A stretch of DNA of 29,197 bases from positions 1 through 29,197 of the forward strand of contig CBDVBZ010000031.1 in assembly GCA_965372355.1 (NCBI GenBank), read 5' to 3'. The translations under genes and the position numbers were made by a program. The DNA comes from CBDVBZ01 sp965372355 (lineage in GTDB: Bacteria > Krumholzibacteriota > Krumholzibacteriia > WVZY01). The notes beneath the pieces are model-generated. The model did not search any database. It was not told the DNA's origin and worked only from the letters and a program-made list of their open reading frames with translations. This document shows, one piece after another, positions 8,033-16,113 of the stretch; position 1 is the stretch's first letter, and each line of letters starts with the position of its first letter.

Positions 8033-8063
8033 ATGTAACGCTGACCTGAAGGCAGCGTTACAT
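8033..8063. promoter_or_regulatory. Interrupted palindrome between divergent genes (candidate operator)
   Basis: ATGTAACGCTG and CAGCGTTACAT form perfect 11-bp arms around a 9-bp spacer (8044-8052). The element lies 20-50 bp upstream of the asnB start and about 175 bp upstream of the divergent lipoprotein start. It could be an operator for a dimeric repressor or a hairpin in the asnB leader; no T-run follows on either strand, so a terminator is less likely. The cognate regulator is unknown. Confidence 0.5.
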
Positions 8064-8116
8064 ATGCCGATTGGAGCTGACGTCCTTCGGACGCAGCCTG
8101 TCCTGGAAGGGCTCAA

Positions 8117-8184
8117 CCGGCATTGGCCGGAAATCCCGGAAACCGGGTTGCCGGCGAAAATCTCGCGGCTGGACGCCAGCCCGC
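8117..8184. repeat. Cluster of GC-rich stem-loops, possible REP-like intergenic element
   Basis: CCGGCA (8117-8122) pairs with TGCCGG (8149-8154) around an inner CCCGG-AAA-CCGGG hairpin (8135-8147). A second hairpin, GGCTGG-ACG-CCAGCC, lies at 8167-8181 with a further bulged extension. The layout resembles short dispersed intergenic palindromes found in many bacterial genomes, but only one copy is visible here. It may instead be leader-RNA structure of the downstream gene. Confidence 0.35.
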
Positions 8185-8238
8185 ATTCTGATCTACAATG
8201 CTCAAAATCCGGATACGGGCACACGCGAGGAGGGTATT

Positions 8239-9279
8239 TTGAAAAGATATAACCATATCCCGAGTACCGGGAGATACGTGATCGCTTTTGCGTGTCTCGC
8301 GATCGTGGTTCTGAACAGTTGCTCCCACCTCAAGAAATCGAAGCACCTCGATCTCTCACCATTCGCCGAATACACGATGACACTCGCTATGGAGATCGAG
8401 TATGGGCTCACCGAGGCGGGCCGAACCGTTCACCTTCGCAAATACTGGAGCGATCCCGTCATCGCCGAGCACCGGAAAGAATGGAACAAGGTCCGCGTGC
8501 TGCTCAAGAGTGTGGTCGCGTACTCGATCGAGGTCACCACTCTGGGCAACTCGCGGCTCTCCGGACCGGAGAGATGCAACACCCTGGCCGATTATCTCGA
8601 ACCCCTCGTTAGACCGGTTGTGATACACCAGGCGGGTCGGATACGGATATCGCCCACGCAGTTGGACTCAATACTGACGGATATCCGCGGCCGGAAGAAT
8701 CTCCTGGATGGTCTGGCAGGGGCGCAGCCCATTATCGACGAGATCGCACGGGTCGCCGACGACATCTTCGACGAGGTCAAGGAATCGCTCGACGAGACAG
8801 CCAAGACACTCATGCAGCGAATCGATGAGGAGAATGCCAGGGTGACCTACTACGAGGAGTTGGTACGGCGGCGGCAGTATGAGATCTTTGACGAGGGGGG
8901 CCTTCTCCTCGCATATCGGAATGGGGATACCTCGGTGTTGCCGGAACTGTTGGAGCTCGACCCGCAGCTTCGAGAGTACGTGGCGTCTCCGGATACGTTG
9001 ACGTTGAAGGAGATAGGCGCCATAGAAGACCGCCTGTTGCACAAGATCGAGAAGGCGCGGGAGTTCGCCAAGCAGATCAAACCGGATGTCGAGAACTATG
9101 CCGCCCAACAGCAGGCCTTCGCCGACCTCTATGTGGACGCATCTCACCAGCTCAGGCGCGCAAAGGTGACGATCATCGTGTGGTCGCGGGTCCACCGCGA
9201 TCTTGCGAGGGGCATCACCGATCCGGCGAAGATCAATCTTTTTCAGCTTACAAAGCAAGCGATCGATACCGCTCTTTAG
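8239..9279 (+). CDS. Uncharacterised helical lipoprotein
   Basis: I do not recognise the family. From a TTG start at 8239 the product is 346 residues, with a short basic N-terminus, a hydrophobic segment and a lipobox-like L-N-S-C followed by Ser, so it is predicted to be lipid-anchored. The rest is mostly charged, amphipathic and probably alpha-helical, with coiled-coil-like stretches around residues 150-215 and 245-300. No catalytic motif is evident. The TTG start is preferred because GAGGAGGG (8227-8234) precedes it by 4 bp and the signal peptide begins there; the open frame upstream to 8071 runs through stem-loop-forming sequence and looks non-coding. It is followed 39 bp later by the AI-2E-family permease gene, suggesting co-transcription. 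Confidence 0.75.
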   Translation: MKRYNHIPSTGRYVIAFACLAIVVLNSCSHLKKSKHLDLSPFAEYTMTLAMEIEYGLTEAGRTVHLRKYWSDPVIAEHRKEWNKVRVLLKSVVAYSIEVTTLGNSRLSGPERCNTLADYLEPLVRPVVIHQAGRIRISPTQLDSILTDIRGRKNLLDGLAGAQPIIDEIARVADDIFDEVKESLDETAKTLMQRIDEENARVTYYEELVRRRQYEIFDEGGLLLAYRNGDTSVLPELLELDPQLREYVASPDTLTLKEIGAIEDRLLHKIEKAREFAKQIKPDVENYAAQQQAFADLYVDASHQLRRAKVTIIVWSRVHRDLARGITDPAKINLFQLTKQAIDTAL

Positions 9280-9318
9280 ACTCAAACGGGTAATAAACAG
9301 AAGTCAGGAGGCAGACCC

Positions 9319-10419
9319 ATGGCTAACGACGCAAACCGGGATTACCTGGGTAAGGCGCTCGATATCGCGATCCGTCTGGCGTTGATTGCGATCGTCCTGT
9401 TGAGTGCGTTCAGGGTGTTTAGTCCGTTTCTTTCCACAGTGGTGTGGGCGACACTCATCGCCATCGCGTTGTATCCGGTTTTCGACAAGATGAAGCGCAT
9501 GATGGGTGGACGCGCGAAGCTGGCGGGCGCGCTGTTCATTATCATCACCGCAGCACTTGTTATCGTGCCCACGGTCATGATGACCGGGTCGTTGATCGAC
9601 GGCGCCAGAGAGGTCCACGACCATATGGAGGCGGGGACATTGACTGTTCCGCCGCCATCCGAAAAGGTGAAGGAATGGCCACTGATCGGCGAGAAAACCT
9701 ACGCGCTCTGGCACGCCGCATCCGTCGATCTCGAAGCCACCGCCGGCAAGCTGGCTCCTCAGCTCAAAGAGATCGCTTCCAAAATGGTGTCGACCGTGGC
9801 CGGGCTCGGCGCGGCGATTCTGCAGACCATTCTGGCGCTGATCATTGCGGGGATTCTTATGATGACATCGGAGGGTGGGAGCAAGGCTGCGAACTCCATT
9901 GCCATACGGCTGGCCGGCAAAGAGGATGGGCCGGCGATTGTTGATATCGCCACGGGCACGATCCGCAGCGTGGTCAAGGGTGTGATTCTGGTTGCGTTGA
10001 CTCAGTCACTGCTCTCGGCCATCGGTATGTGGGTCGCCGGTGTGCCGGCGGTGGGGCTGTGGGCGCTTCTCGTCCTGGTTGTTGCTGTGATCCAACTGCC
10101 ACCGATCATTGTTCTGCTCCCCATTGCCATCTGGGTGTTCTCGGCAAACGACAACACCGTGATCTCGGTGGGATTTCTGATCTGGAGTATGATCGTCAGT
10201 GGCAGCGACGGCATACTCAAGCCGATGTTCCTGGGGCGTGGCGTGGCGGTCCCAATGCTCGTCATCCTCATCGGCGCGATCGGTGGTATGCTCGGCGGTG
10301 GGGTTCTCGGTTTGTTTATCGGTCCGGTCGTTCTCGCGATCGGCTACCAGCTCTTCAAGGCGTGGGTGGCCGAGGATGAGGCGCCGCACAAGACAGAGCC
10401 CGACGCGGAAACCACCTGA
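9319..10419 (+). CDS. AI-2E / PerM-family membrane transporter
   Basis: A 366-residue polytopic membrane protein. Two N-terminal transmembrane helices precede a soluble helical stretch (about residues 95-155), then five or six further helices. The C-terminal segment 'GGMLGGGVLGLFIGPVVLA' is characteristic of the AI-2E transporter family (PF01594, UPF0118). Members have been linked to autoinducer export, Na+/H+ antiport and sporulation feeding-tube roles, so the substrate cannot be deduced. An AGGAGG ribosome-binding site lies just before the ATG. It sits between an unknown lipoprotein and an outer-membrane porin, within a same-strand run of envelope transport genes. Confidence 0.88.
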   Translation: MANDANRDYLGKALDIAIRLALIAIVLLSAFRVFSPFLSTVVWATLIAIALYPVFDKMKRMMGGRAKLAGALFIIITAALVIVPTVMMTGSLIDGAREVHDHMEAGTLTVPPPSEKVKEWPLIGEKTYALWHAASVDLEATAGKLAPQLKEIASKMVSTVAGLGAAILQTILALIIAGILMMTSEGGSKAANSIAIRLAGKEDGPAIVDIATGTIRSVVKGVILVALTQSLLSAIGMWVAGVPAVGLWALLVLVVAVIQLPPIIVLLPIAIWVFSANDNTVISVGFLIWSMIVSGSDGILKPMFLGRGVAVPMLVILIGAIGGMLGGGVLGLFIGPVVLAIGYQLFKAWVAEDEAPHKTEPDAETT

Positions 10420-10437
10420 TCCCTGGCGGTGGCGACC

Positions 10438-11619
10438 ATGCGGCATTTTACGTTCGTAAGCACCACAGTCCTGCTGATCGTGGTCGGTGCGCTCCCCGTG
10501 CTAGGGCAGGACGGCGGTGACTCGACCCGGACCGCGGGTGTCACCGGACGTCTTTATCTCGATCTTGGTTATCTGCGCAGCTCGACACGACCGGGCAACC
10601 ACACCTGGCGGAGCAAGGCGACGACATCCACCCTCGACCGCCTCAAGGTAAACAACGCCACTCTGATGGTGCAGAAAGAGGAGAGCCCCGAGTCACGGTG
10701 GGGCTTCCTCGCGGGTGTACAGGGTGGTATTGATATAAACGGCCTTGTGCCGTCCGCCGCCGTGAGCGATGCCGATGATCTGAAGCACCTCTACTATACA
10801 AACGTCTCCTATCTCTTCCCGGCGGGGAACGGTCTGACCGTCACCGGTGGGCTGATCCCCGGCCACATCGGCTACGAGAGCTTCCACGCGATCGACAACC
10901 CCACCTACACACGGATATACGGCGTGGACTATGTGCCGTATTTCGAATGGGGGCTCCAGGCCGCGTATCCGTTTAGCGATTCGTTCAACGGTGCGCTGCT
11001 CGTCGTCAATGGTTATGACTATCTGGCGTCTCCGAACAGTGTGCCGAGCTATGGGGTTCAGTTCACATGGCGGGCGGCGGATAATGCGGGCTTAAAACAA
11101 AACGTTTACTACGGTCCCGAGCAGGGGGGTACGGCGCTGGAGTATTGGCGATTCGCGTCGAACACAATCGGGCAGTGGAATGTGGGGGACTTCATTCTCG
11201 TGGGGAGCGTCGGTTTTGGTACGGAGAAACAAGCGAGTCTCGCGGGGATGCCACGGTATGACTGGTCCTGGGGAGCCTTATGGATGAAATGGCGGCTCAA
11301 CGAGACGTGGCGGCTCGTCGTGCGTCCCGAGTTCTTCAGGGATTCGGATGGGTTGATGACGGGCGCGCGTCAGAAGATCTATGCGATCACGGGATCGCTC
11401 GAGTACCGGTTGTCGCCGATCGAGATGAACGTTCTCTCGGCACGTCTCGAGTACCGGTTCGATCGCTCGACGGGACCGGATGGCGGATTCTATGAAGGCC
11501 CGGGCAACGTCCTCGTGGCCAACCAGCACCTCGTGATCGCCTCGGTCATGTTGCTCTTCGACACGGCGAGCCGAGGGCGTATCGGGACGCGGCCAGAGCC
11601 GGTTGAGAGCGCCGAATGA
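10438..11619 (+). CDS. Outer-membrane beta-barrel porin (BBP2/OmpL-like)
   Basis: From ATG 10438 the product is 393 residues, with a cleavable signal peptide ending near 'PVLGQD'. The remainder alternates polar and hydrophobic residues in strand-like blocks rich in Tyr, Trp, Phe and Gly, such as 'GLQAAYPFSDSFNGALLVVNGYDY' in two parts around residues 160-185 and 'LRLVVRPEFFRD'-like strands later. This pattern fits the putative beta-barrel porin-2 family (PF07642). It would form a channel in the outer membrane; no substrate can be assigned. A GTG at 10429 is an alternative start adding three residues. No strong ribosome-binding site is seen for either. The gene starts 18 bp after the permease stop, so translation may be coupled. 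Confidence 0.8.
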   Translation: MRHFTFVSTTVLLIVVGALPVLGQDGGDSTRTAGVTGRLYLDLGYLRSSTRPGNHTWRSKATTSTLDRLKVNNATLMVQKEESPESRWGFLAGVQGGIDINGLVPSAAVSDADDLKHLYYTNVSYLFPAGNGLTVTGGLIPGHIGYESFHAIDNPTYTRIYGVDYVPYFEWGLQAAYPFSDSFNGALLVVNGYDYLASPNSVPSYGVQFTWRAADNAGLKQNVYYGPEQGGTALEYWRFASNTIGQWNVGDFILVGSVGFGTEKQASLAGMPRYDWSWGALWMKWRLNETWRLVVRPEFFRDSDGLMTGARQKIYAITGSLEYRLSPIEMNVLSARLEYRFDRSTGPDGGFYEGPGNVLVANQHLVIASVMLLFDTASRGRIGTRPEPVESAE

Positions 11620-11744
11620 GCGCCGACACGTTCAAACAGAACCGGCATCGAAGAAACCCGCGGATCGTGGTATGGTTCTACTCATCCGCAGCAACCATGG
11701 CTGGCCGGCAGACAGTCCGGCAAATCCAATCGAGGTAATTTCAT

Positions 11745-12902
11745 ATGTCCGATGAACAGGCCCAGAAGTCGCCGCCACCCGAAGCCGTCCAGACGGACTC
11801 GGGTGCCGACGCCAAGGCCGATGCGGCCCCTCGGAAAAAGGATCCCATCCGCCGGGTAACCCTTATCGTTCTGATTGTCTGCGCCGTCCTTTTTGTCTGG
11901 CACCTCCTGTCCGACCGGCTCACACCCCACACGGACCAGGCCCGGGTGACGGGTCTCGTCATCCCCATTGTCCCCCAGGTTGCGGGCTATCTGACCGAGG
12001 TGAACGTTCGTCTTCACAGTGTTGTCAACGCGGATGATGTTCTGTTTCAGATCGACCCCAGGCTCTACGAAATCGCGGTCCAGTCGGCGGAGGCAAATCT
12101 GGACAACACCGCGCAACAGGTCGGTGCGATGACGGCGACCGTCAAGTCTGCCGTCGCGCGTCTGGGCATCGCCAGGGCGCAGCTCGACCGCTCGCAGCGC
12201 AACTACGACCGCGTGCAAAATATCTTAGAAAAGAACCCGGGCGCTCTGTCACAGGTGGATAAGGACCGAGCCGAGACCAACCTGGCGCAGTCGTTGGAAA
12301 AAGTATCATCGAGCGAGGCCGATCTCGAAAAGGCCAAGCAGCAGCTCGGTGTGACGGGGCCGGAGAACGCCCAGGTCCGCGCCGCCATTGCCGCACTCGA
12401 ACAGGCACAGCTGAACCTCGCTTTTACCACGCTCTATGCACCCACGCGGGGTGCCATCGAGAGTTTCAATATAGACGTCGGTTACTACGCGGCGGTGGGG
12501 CAGCCGCTAACAACGTTTGTGTCGACGAGCGATGTGTGGATACAGGCCGACATGCGCGAGAACAACATCTCGAGGATCGAGCCGGGCGATCCCGTGGAGT
12601 TCGTCCTCGATGTCGCGCCGGGCCGGGTGTTTCGCGGGACGGTCCGGAGCGTCGGATACGGGGTGAGCGCCAAGGGTGTTCCCAGTCGTGGCGATCTCCC
12701 CACCGTCCAGAGCTCGCAGGGCTGGCTGCGAGACCCGCAGAGATTTCCGGTGATTGTCGGGTTCGAGCGGGACACCGCCGAAGGACTTCTCCGGGTCGGT
12801 GGCCAGGCGGACGTTATTGTGTATACGGGGCGTTACCCGGTCCTCAACCTGATCGCCCGGATAGGGCTTCGCGTGAGGAGCCTACTCTCCTATGTCCGGT
12901 AG
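11745..12902 (+). CDS. HlyD/EmrA-family periplasmic adaptor of a tripartite efflux system
   Basis: A charged cytoplasmic N-terminus (about 40 residues) precedes one transmembrane helix (about 43-62). A split biotinyl-lipoyl domain encloses a long alpha-hairpin (about 105-215, rich in Ala, Gln, Leu and Glu). The second lipoyl half reads 'LYAPTRGAIES..I..G', followed by a beta-barrel domain. This is the layout of membrane fusion proteins that bridge an inner-membrane pump and an outer-membrane channel. GAGGT lies 8 bp before the ATG. Its stop overlaps the start of the next gene by 11 bp, and an outer-membrane lipoprotein channel follows, giving a complete three-gene efflux operon. Confidence 0.92.
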   Translation: MSDEQAQKSPPPEAVQTDSGADAKADAAPRKKDPIRRVTLIVLIVCAVLFVWHLLSDRLTPHTDQARVTGLVIPIVPQVAGYLTEVNVRLHSVVNADDVLFQIDPRLYEIAVQSAEANLDNTAQQVGAMTATVKSAVARLGIARAQLDRSQRNYDRVQNILEKNPGALSQVDKDRAETNLAQSLEKVSSSEADLEKAKQQLGVTGPENAQVRAAIAALEQAQLNLAFTTLYAPTRGAIESFNIDVGYYAAVGQPLTTFVSTSDVWIQADMRENNISRIEPGDPVEFVLDVAPGRVFRGTVRSVGYGVSAKGVPSRGDLPTVQSSQGWLRDPQRFPVIVGFERDTAEGLLRVGGQADVIVYTGRYPVLNLIARIGLRVRSLLSYVR

Positions 12903-13962
12903 CAGACCCGCAATCGTGGCATCGGTTGGTGGATGGCAGCTTGACCTGCGCAGTATCCGCGTGCTCCGGTATGCGATCGGGTCCACGATCGCAATGACTC
13001 TGGCGCTGGGAATCGGGTGGCAGCTTTCTTTTCTGGCTCCCGTCCTTTCGTTGAGTTTTCTCGCTTCGCCCGGGCCACGGCCATCGCTAAAGCAGGGGAT
13101 CGGTTTTGTTCTGACGATTGCTGTTGCGTGCTTCGCGGGGTTGATGCTCGGCAAGTTCTTGATTTCGTACCCACTGGTGTACGTGCCGTTCACGGGTCTA
13201 GTTCTGTTGCGCCTTTTCTACATGAAGGCGAGCGGAAGATCACCGATGTTGACCATGTGGCTGCTGATCGCGCTGCTTCTTATTCCACTCTTGACGATGA
13301 CATCCCCGGCGATCGCCAAGATGGTGGCTGGGGGATTCCTCCTCAGCGCGGTGGTCACCGTGGGTGTCGTGTGGCTCACACACGGACTGCTGCCGGATCC
13401 TCCTGATACCCATACTACGTCCGCCAGCGTAGCAGCTGCGGCGGCACCGGTCATACTACCGCCCATCGAGCGTTTCCGCATGGCGGCAGTGAGCGCGCTG
13501 GTCGTGCTGCCCGTTCTGATATTGTTCTATTCTCTGCAGCTGCATGGCGCGTTGTTGATCCTGATCTTCGTGGGGCTGCTGTCGTCGCAACCGGGATTCG
13601 CCTCGAACTTCAAGGGCGGTCTGGCACTCATCATCGGCAACACCATCGGCGGGTTCGCGGCGATCGTAATGTACGAGCTCCTCGTACTTGTGCCGGAATT
13701 CGAATTCCTGATTGTGTTGACGCTGTTTGCGGGGCTGGTCTTCGGAGCGCTCGTGTTCTCGGACAAGCCCACCGCGAAACTCTATGGCATGGCGTTCTCA
13801 ACGCTGCTTCTGGTGATTGCATCGACGACGGCGAGCGGGTCTACCGAGGCGGGCGCCAAGGTTTACACACGCGTTGCGCAGATCATCGTTGCCGTTGTCT
13901 ATGTGGTGATGGCGTTTGGTGTGGCCGACCGGTTCGTGCGGCGCAAGGAGGCGACGACATGA
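12892..13962 (+). CDS. FUSC-like / DUF2955-like inner-membrane efflux component
   Basis: A 356-residue protein with two clusters of transmembrane helices (about residues 24-165 and 195-345) joined by a short Pro/Ala-rich loop. Each half begins with a similar compact group of hydrophobic helices, as in the fusaric-acid-resistance/aromatic-acid exporter superfamily. Proteins of this size and layout, annotated DUF2955, are commonly encoded with HlyD adaptors. It overlaps the adaptor gene by 11 bp and the channel gene by 4 bp (ATGA). The likely role is the pump of a proton-driven tripartite exporter of small amphipathic or aromatic compounds. The DUF assignment is from memory of family style and the substrate is unknown. 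Confidence 0.75.
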   Translation: MSGSRPAIVASVGGWQLDLRSIRVLRYAIGSTIAMTLALGIGWQLSFLAPVLSLSFLASPGPRPSLKQGIGFVLTIAVACFAGLMLGKFLISYPLVYVPFTGLVLLRLFYMKASGRSPMLTMWLLIALLLIPLLTMTSPAIAKMVAGGFLLSAVVTVGVVWLTHGLLPDPPDTHTTSASVAAAAAPVILPPIERFRMAAVSALVVLPVLILFYSLQLHGALLILIFVGLLSSQPGFASNFKGGLALIIGNTIGGFAAIVMYELLVLVPEFEFLIVLTLFAGLVFGALVFSDKPTAKLYGMAFSTLLLVIASTTASGSTEAGAKVYTRVAQIIVAVVYVVMAFGVADRFVRRKEATT

Positions 13963-15350
13963 GGCGAGTCCTTCTCCTGGTCGTCTTGATCGCGGTCAGT
14001 GGTTGCACGATGGGCCCCAACTATACCCGCCCACCGGTGCCCGAGCCGGAGGAATACCGTGAGGAGTTTCCGGAGGCCGAGTCGGTCGCCAACATCCCCT
14101 GGTGGGAGCTTTTCGGAGACACGGTTCTCCAGGCGTTGATCGACACCGCTCTCGTCCACAACCGTGATCTGGGTGGATCGGTTGCCCGCATCTCCGAGGC
14201 CCGAGCCGCGCTTGGGATCGTTCGCTCGCAGCTGTTTCCCCGTGTGGGGTACGCCGCCGACGGTTCGTACGGGGGCACACTTGGCAACGACGGCGAGGCG
14301 GATGGGAGCGGTGGGGCGTTTCTCAACGCGTCCTGGCAGATCGATCTGTGGGGGCGAATCCGGCGCGCCAACGAAGCGGCGCTGCAGGAGCTCCTCGCCA
14401 CGGAGGAAGCCTACCGCGGTGTAACGATCTCGCTCGTCGCCGGGGTGGCGAGCTCGTATCTCCTGTTGCTAGACCTCGACAACCGTCTCTTGATATCCGA
14501 GCGGACGCTCGAGATCTGGCAGCAGCGCCTCGACGTCGTCCAGACGCGTTTTGACGCAGGGATGGTCAACGAGGTCGATCTCAACCAGGCGCAGATCCAG
14601 GTCTACCAGGCCGAGGTCCAGGTGCAGACGTTCGAGCGGTTGAGAAAGCAAACCGAAAACGGGATCAGTTTGCTCCTCGGGCAGACGCCACAATCGATCG
14701 AACGTGGCCTGCCTCTGTGGGAACAGGTGTTTCCGCCGGAGATCCCGGCGGGTTTGCCGTCCGATCTGCTCAGGCGTCGCCCCGACATCCTGCAGGCAGA
14801 GCGGCAGCTCCACGCGCAAACGGCGCGCATTGGGTCTGCCATAGCACTCAAGTTTCCGCAGTTCAATCTTACCGCCGACCTCGGGGCGCAATTCGATAGT
14901 CAGACCACCGGTATTTTTGGGCTGGGCGCCCAGCTGTTCGGGCCGATCTACAACCAGGGGGAACTCCAGCGCCGGGTAGAGGTCGAGATTGCCAGGACCG
15001 AGCAGCTCCTCAACCGCTACGAACAGACCATCCTCAATGCCTATCGCGAGGTAAACGACGCGCTCATCTCTGCAAGTACCTACGAGGCCGAGCTCGACGC
15101 CCGCCGCCGCGAGGTGGCGGCTGCCAGCAACGCTGCCGAGCTGTCGTGGGCGCGCTACGACGGTGGCCGGACGAACTATCTCGAGGTCCTCGATCTGCAG
15201 CGGTCGCTGTTCTCGTCGCAGCTCAGGGCGTCCGAGACCATGCAGCTTCAGCTCACGTCCATAGTGAGGTTATACCAGGCGCTCGGCGGAGGTTGGGTCG
15301 CCGGGCAGGACACGTTGGGCGTGTCCGGGGATCTGCCACCAGAAGAGTGA
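13959..15350 (+). CDS. NodT/OprM-type outer-membrane efflux channel lipoprotein
   Basis: The signal peptide ends in the lipobox VSGC, directly followed by 'TMGPNYTRP', the classic start of mature NodT/OprM-family channels. Two repeated outer-membrane efflux protein domains follow (about residues 55-240 and 265-450), including 'LRRRPDI' and 'NAYREVNDAL', both hallmark segments. Length (463) is standard. AAGGAGG lies 7 bp before the ATG, which overlaps the previous stop. It forms the trimeric exit duct for the adaptor and pump encoded just upstream. Confidence 0.94.
   Translation: MRRVLLLVVLIAVSGCTMGPNYTRPPVPEPEEYREEFPEAESVANIPWWELFGDTVLQALIDTALVHNRDLGGSVARISEARAALGIVRSQLFPRVGYAADGSYGGTLGNDGEADGSGGAFLNASWQIDLWGRIRRANEAALQELLATEEAYRGVTISLVAGVASSYLLLLDLDNRLLISERTLEIWQQRLDVVQTRFDAGMVNEVDLNQAQIQVYQAEVQVQTFERLRKQTENGISLLLGQTPQSIERGLPLWEQVFPPEIPAGLPSDLLRRRPDILQAERQLHAQTARIGSAIALKFPQFNLTADLGAQFDSQTTGIFGLGAQLFGPIYNQGELQRRVEVEIARTEQLLNRYEQTILNAYREVNDALISASTYEAELDARRREVAAASNAAELSWARYDGGRTNYLEVLDLQRSLFSSQLRASETMQLQLTSIVRLYQALGGGWVAGQDTLGVSGDLPPEE
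15308..15326. other. Short hairpin at the end of the efflux channel gene
   Basis: GGACACG-TTGGG-CGTGTCC has perfect 7-bp arms and lies inside the last codons of the channel gene, about 60 bp before the aquaporin start. No adjacent T-run follows, so termination is doubtful. Its halves resemble the GTGTCC/GGACAC halves at 4763-4778 but in the opposite orientation, so it is not the same site. It may attenuate or separate the efflux operon from the aquaporin gene. Confidence 0.3.
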
Positions 15351-15383
15351 TGACTTGTTTTCTTCAAAGGGGGGAGAAACACG

Positions 15384-16079
15384 ATGACGAAGAAACTCGC
15401 TGCCGAATTTATTGGCACATTCTGGCTCGTGCTCGGAGGCTGCGGGAGTGCGGTGCTCGCCGCCACTTTTCCTGAAGTCGGGATCGGCCTGGTGGGTGTG
15501 GCTTTCGCGTTTGGCTTGACGGTGCTCACGATGGTCTATGCCATCGGTCACATCTCGGGTTGCCACCTCAATCCAGCGGTGTCTATCGGTCTGTGGGCGG
15601 GCGGGCGGTTTCCGGCGAGGGAACTGATTCCATACATCGTCGTCCAGGTCATCGGCGCCATCGTGGGTGCGGGAGTTTTGTACGCCATTGCCAGCGGACA
15701 GGCGGGTTTCGATATAAGCAGCGGGCTGGCGTCCAATGGGTACGGAGAACACTCGCCGGGTGGCTATTCGCTTACGGCCGGGTTGATTACCGAGATCGTG
15801 ATGACGTTTATGTTTCTGGTGATCATACTGGGGGCCACGCACAAAGTCGCGCCGGCCGGTTTTGCGGGCATTCCCATCGGGTTGGGTCTCACACTGATAC
15901 ACCTGATCAGCATTCCGGTCACGAACACGTCCGTGAATCCGGCGCGGAGTACCGGCCCCGCGGTGTTCGTGGGTGACTGGGCGTTGTCACAGCTGTGGTT
16001 GTTCTGGGTTGCGCCCATTGCCGGGGCTCTGATCGCGGGTTTTGTCTATCGCTGGCTCTCCGCTGATAAGCAAACGTAG
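15384..16079 (+). CDS. aqpZ: Aquaporin Z-type water channel
   Basis: A 231-residue member of the major intrinsic protein family with six transmembrane helices and two half-helices bearing the pore motifs 'HLNPAVS' (about residues 62-68) and 'SVNPARS' (about 183-189). The start 'KLAAEFIGTFWLVLGGCGSAV' is split between helix 1 and its flank and is typical of AqpZ. The His in helix 5 and the length fit a water-selective rather than glycerol-selective channel. An AAAGGGGGG ribosome-binding site precedes the ATG. It lies between the efflux operon and a mechanosensitive channel, a pairing that suggests osmotic adjustment. Confidence 0.95.
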   Translation: MTKKLAAEFIGTFWLVLGGCGSAVLAATFPEVGIGLVGVAFAFGLTVLTMVYAIGHISGCHLNPAVSIGLWAGGRFPARELIPYIVVQVIGAIVGAGVLYAIASGQAGFDISSGLASNGYGEHSPGGYSLTAGLITEIVMTFMFLVIILGATHKVAPAGFAGIPIGLGLTLIHLISIPVTNTSVNPARSTGPAVFVGDWALSQLWLFWVAPIAGALIAGFVYRWLSADKQT

Positions 16080-16113
16080 CGCATTCAAACACCTGATTTT
16101 TGGAGAGGTAACC

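Noticed and set aside
8071..8238. N-terminal extension of the unknown lipoprotein
   Set aside because: The extra residues are basic and come from stem-loop-forming DNA. The signal peptide and a strong ribosome-binding site point to TTG 8239.
15308..15326. Hairpin in the efflux channel gene as a rho-independent terminator
   Set aside because: It is inside the coding region and no T-run follows directly, so I list it only as a hairpin.
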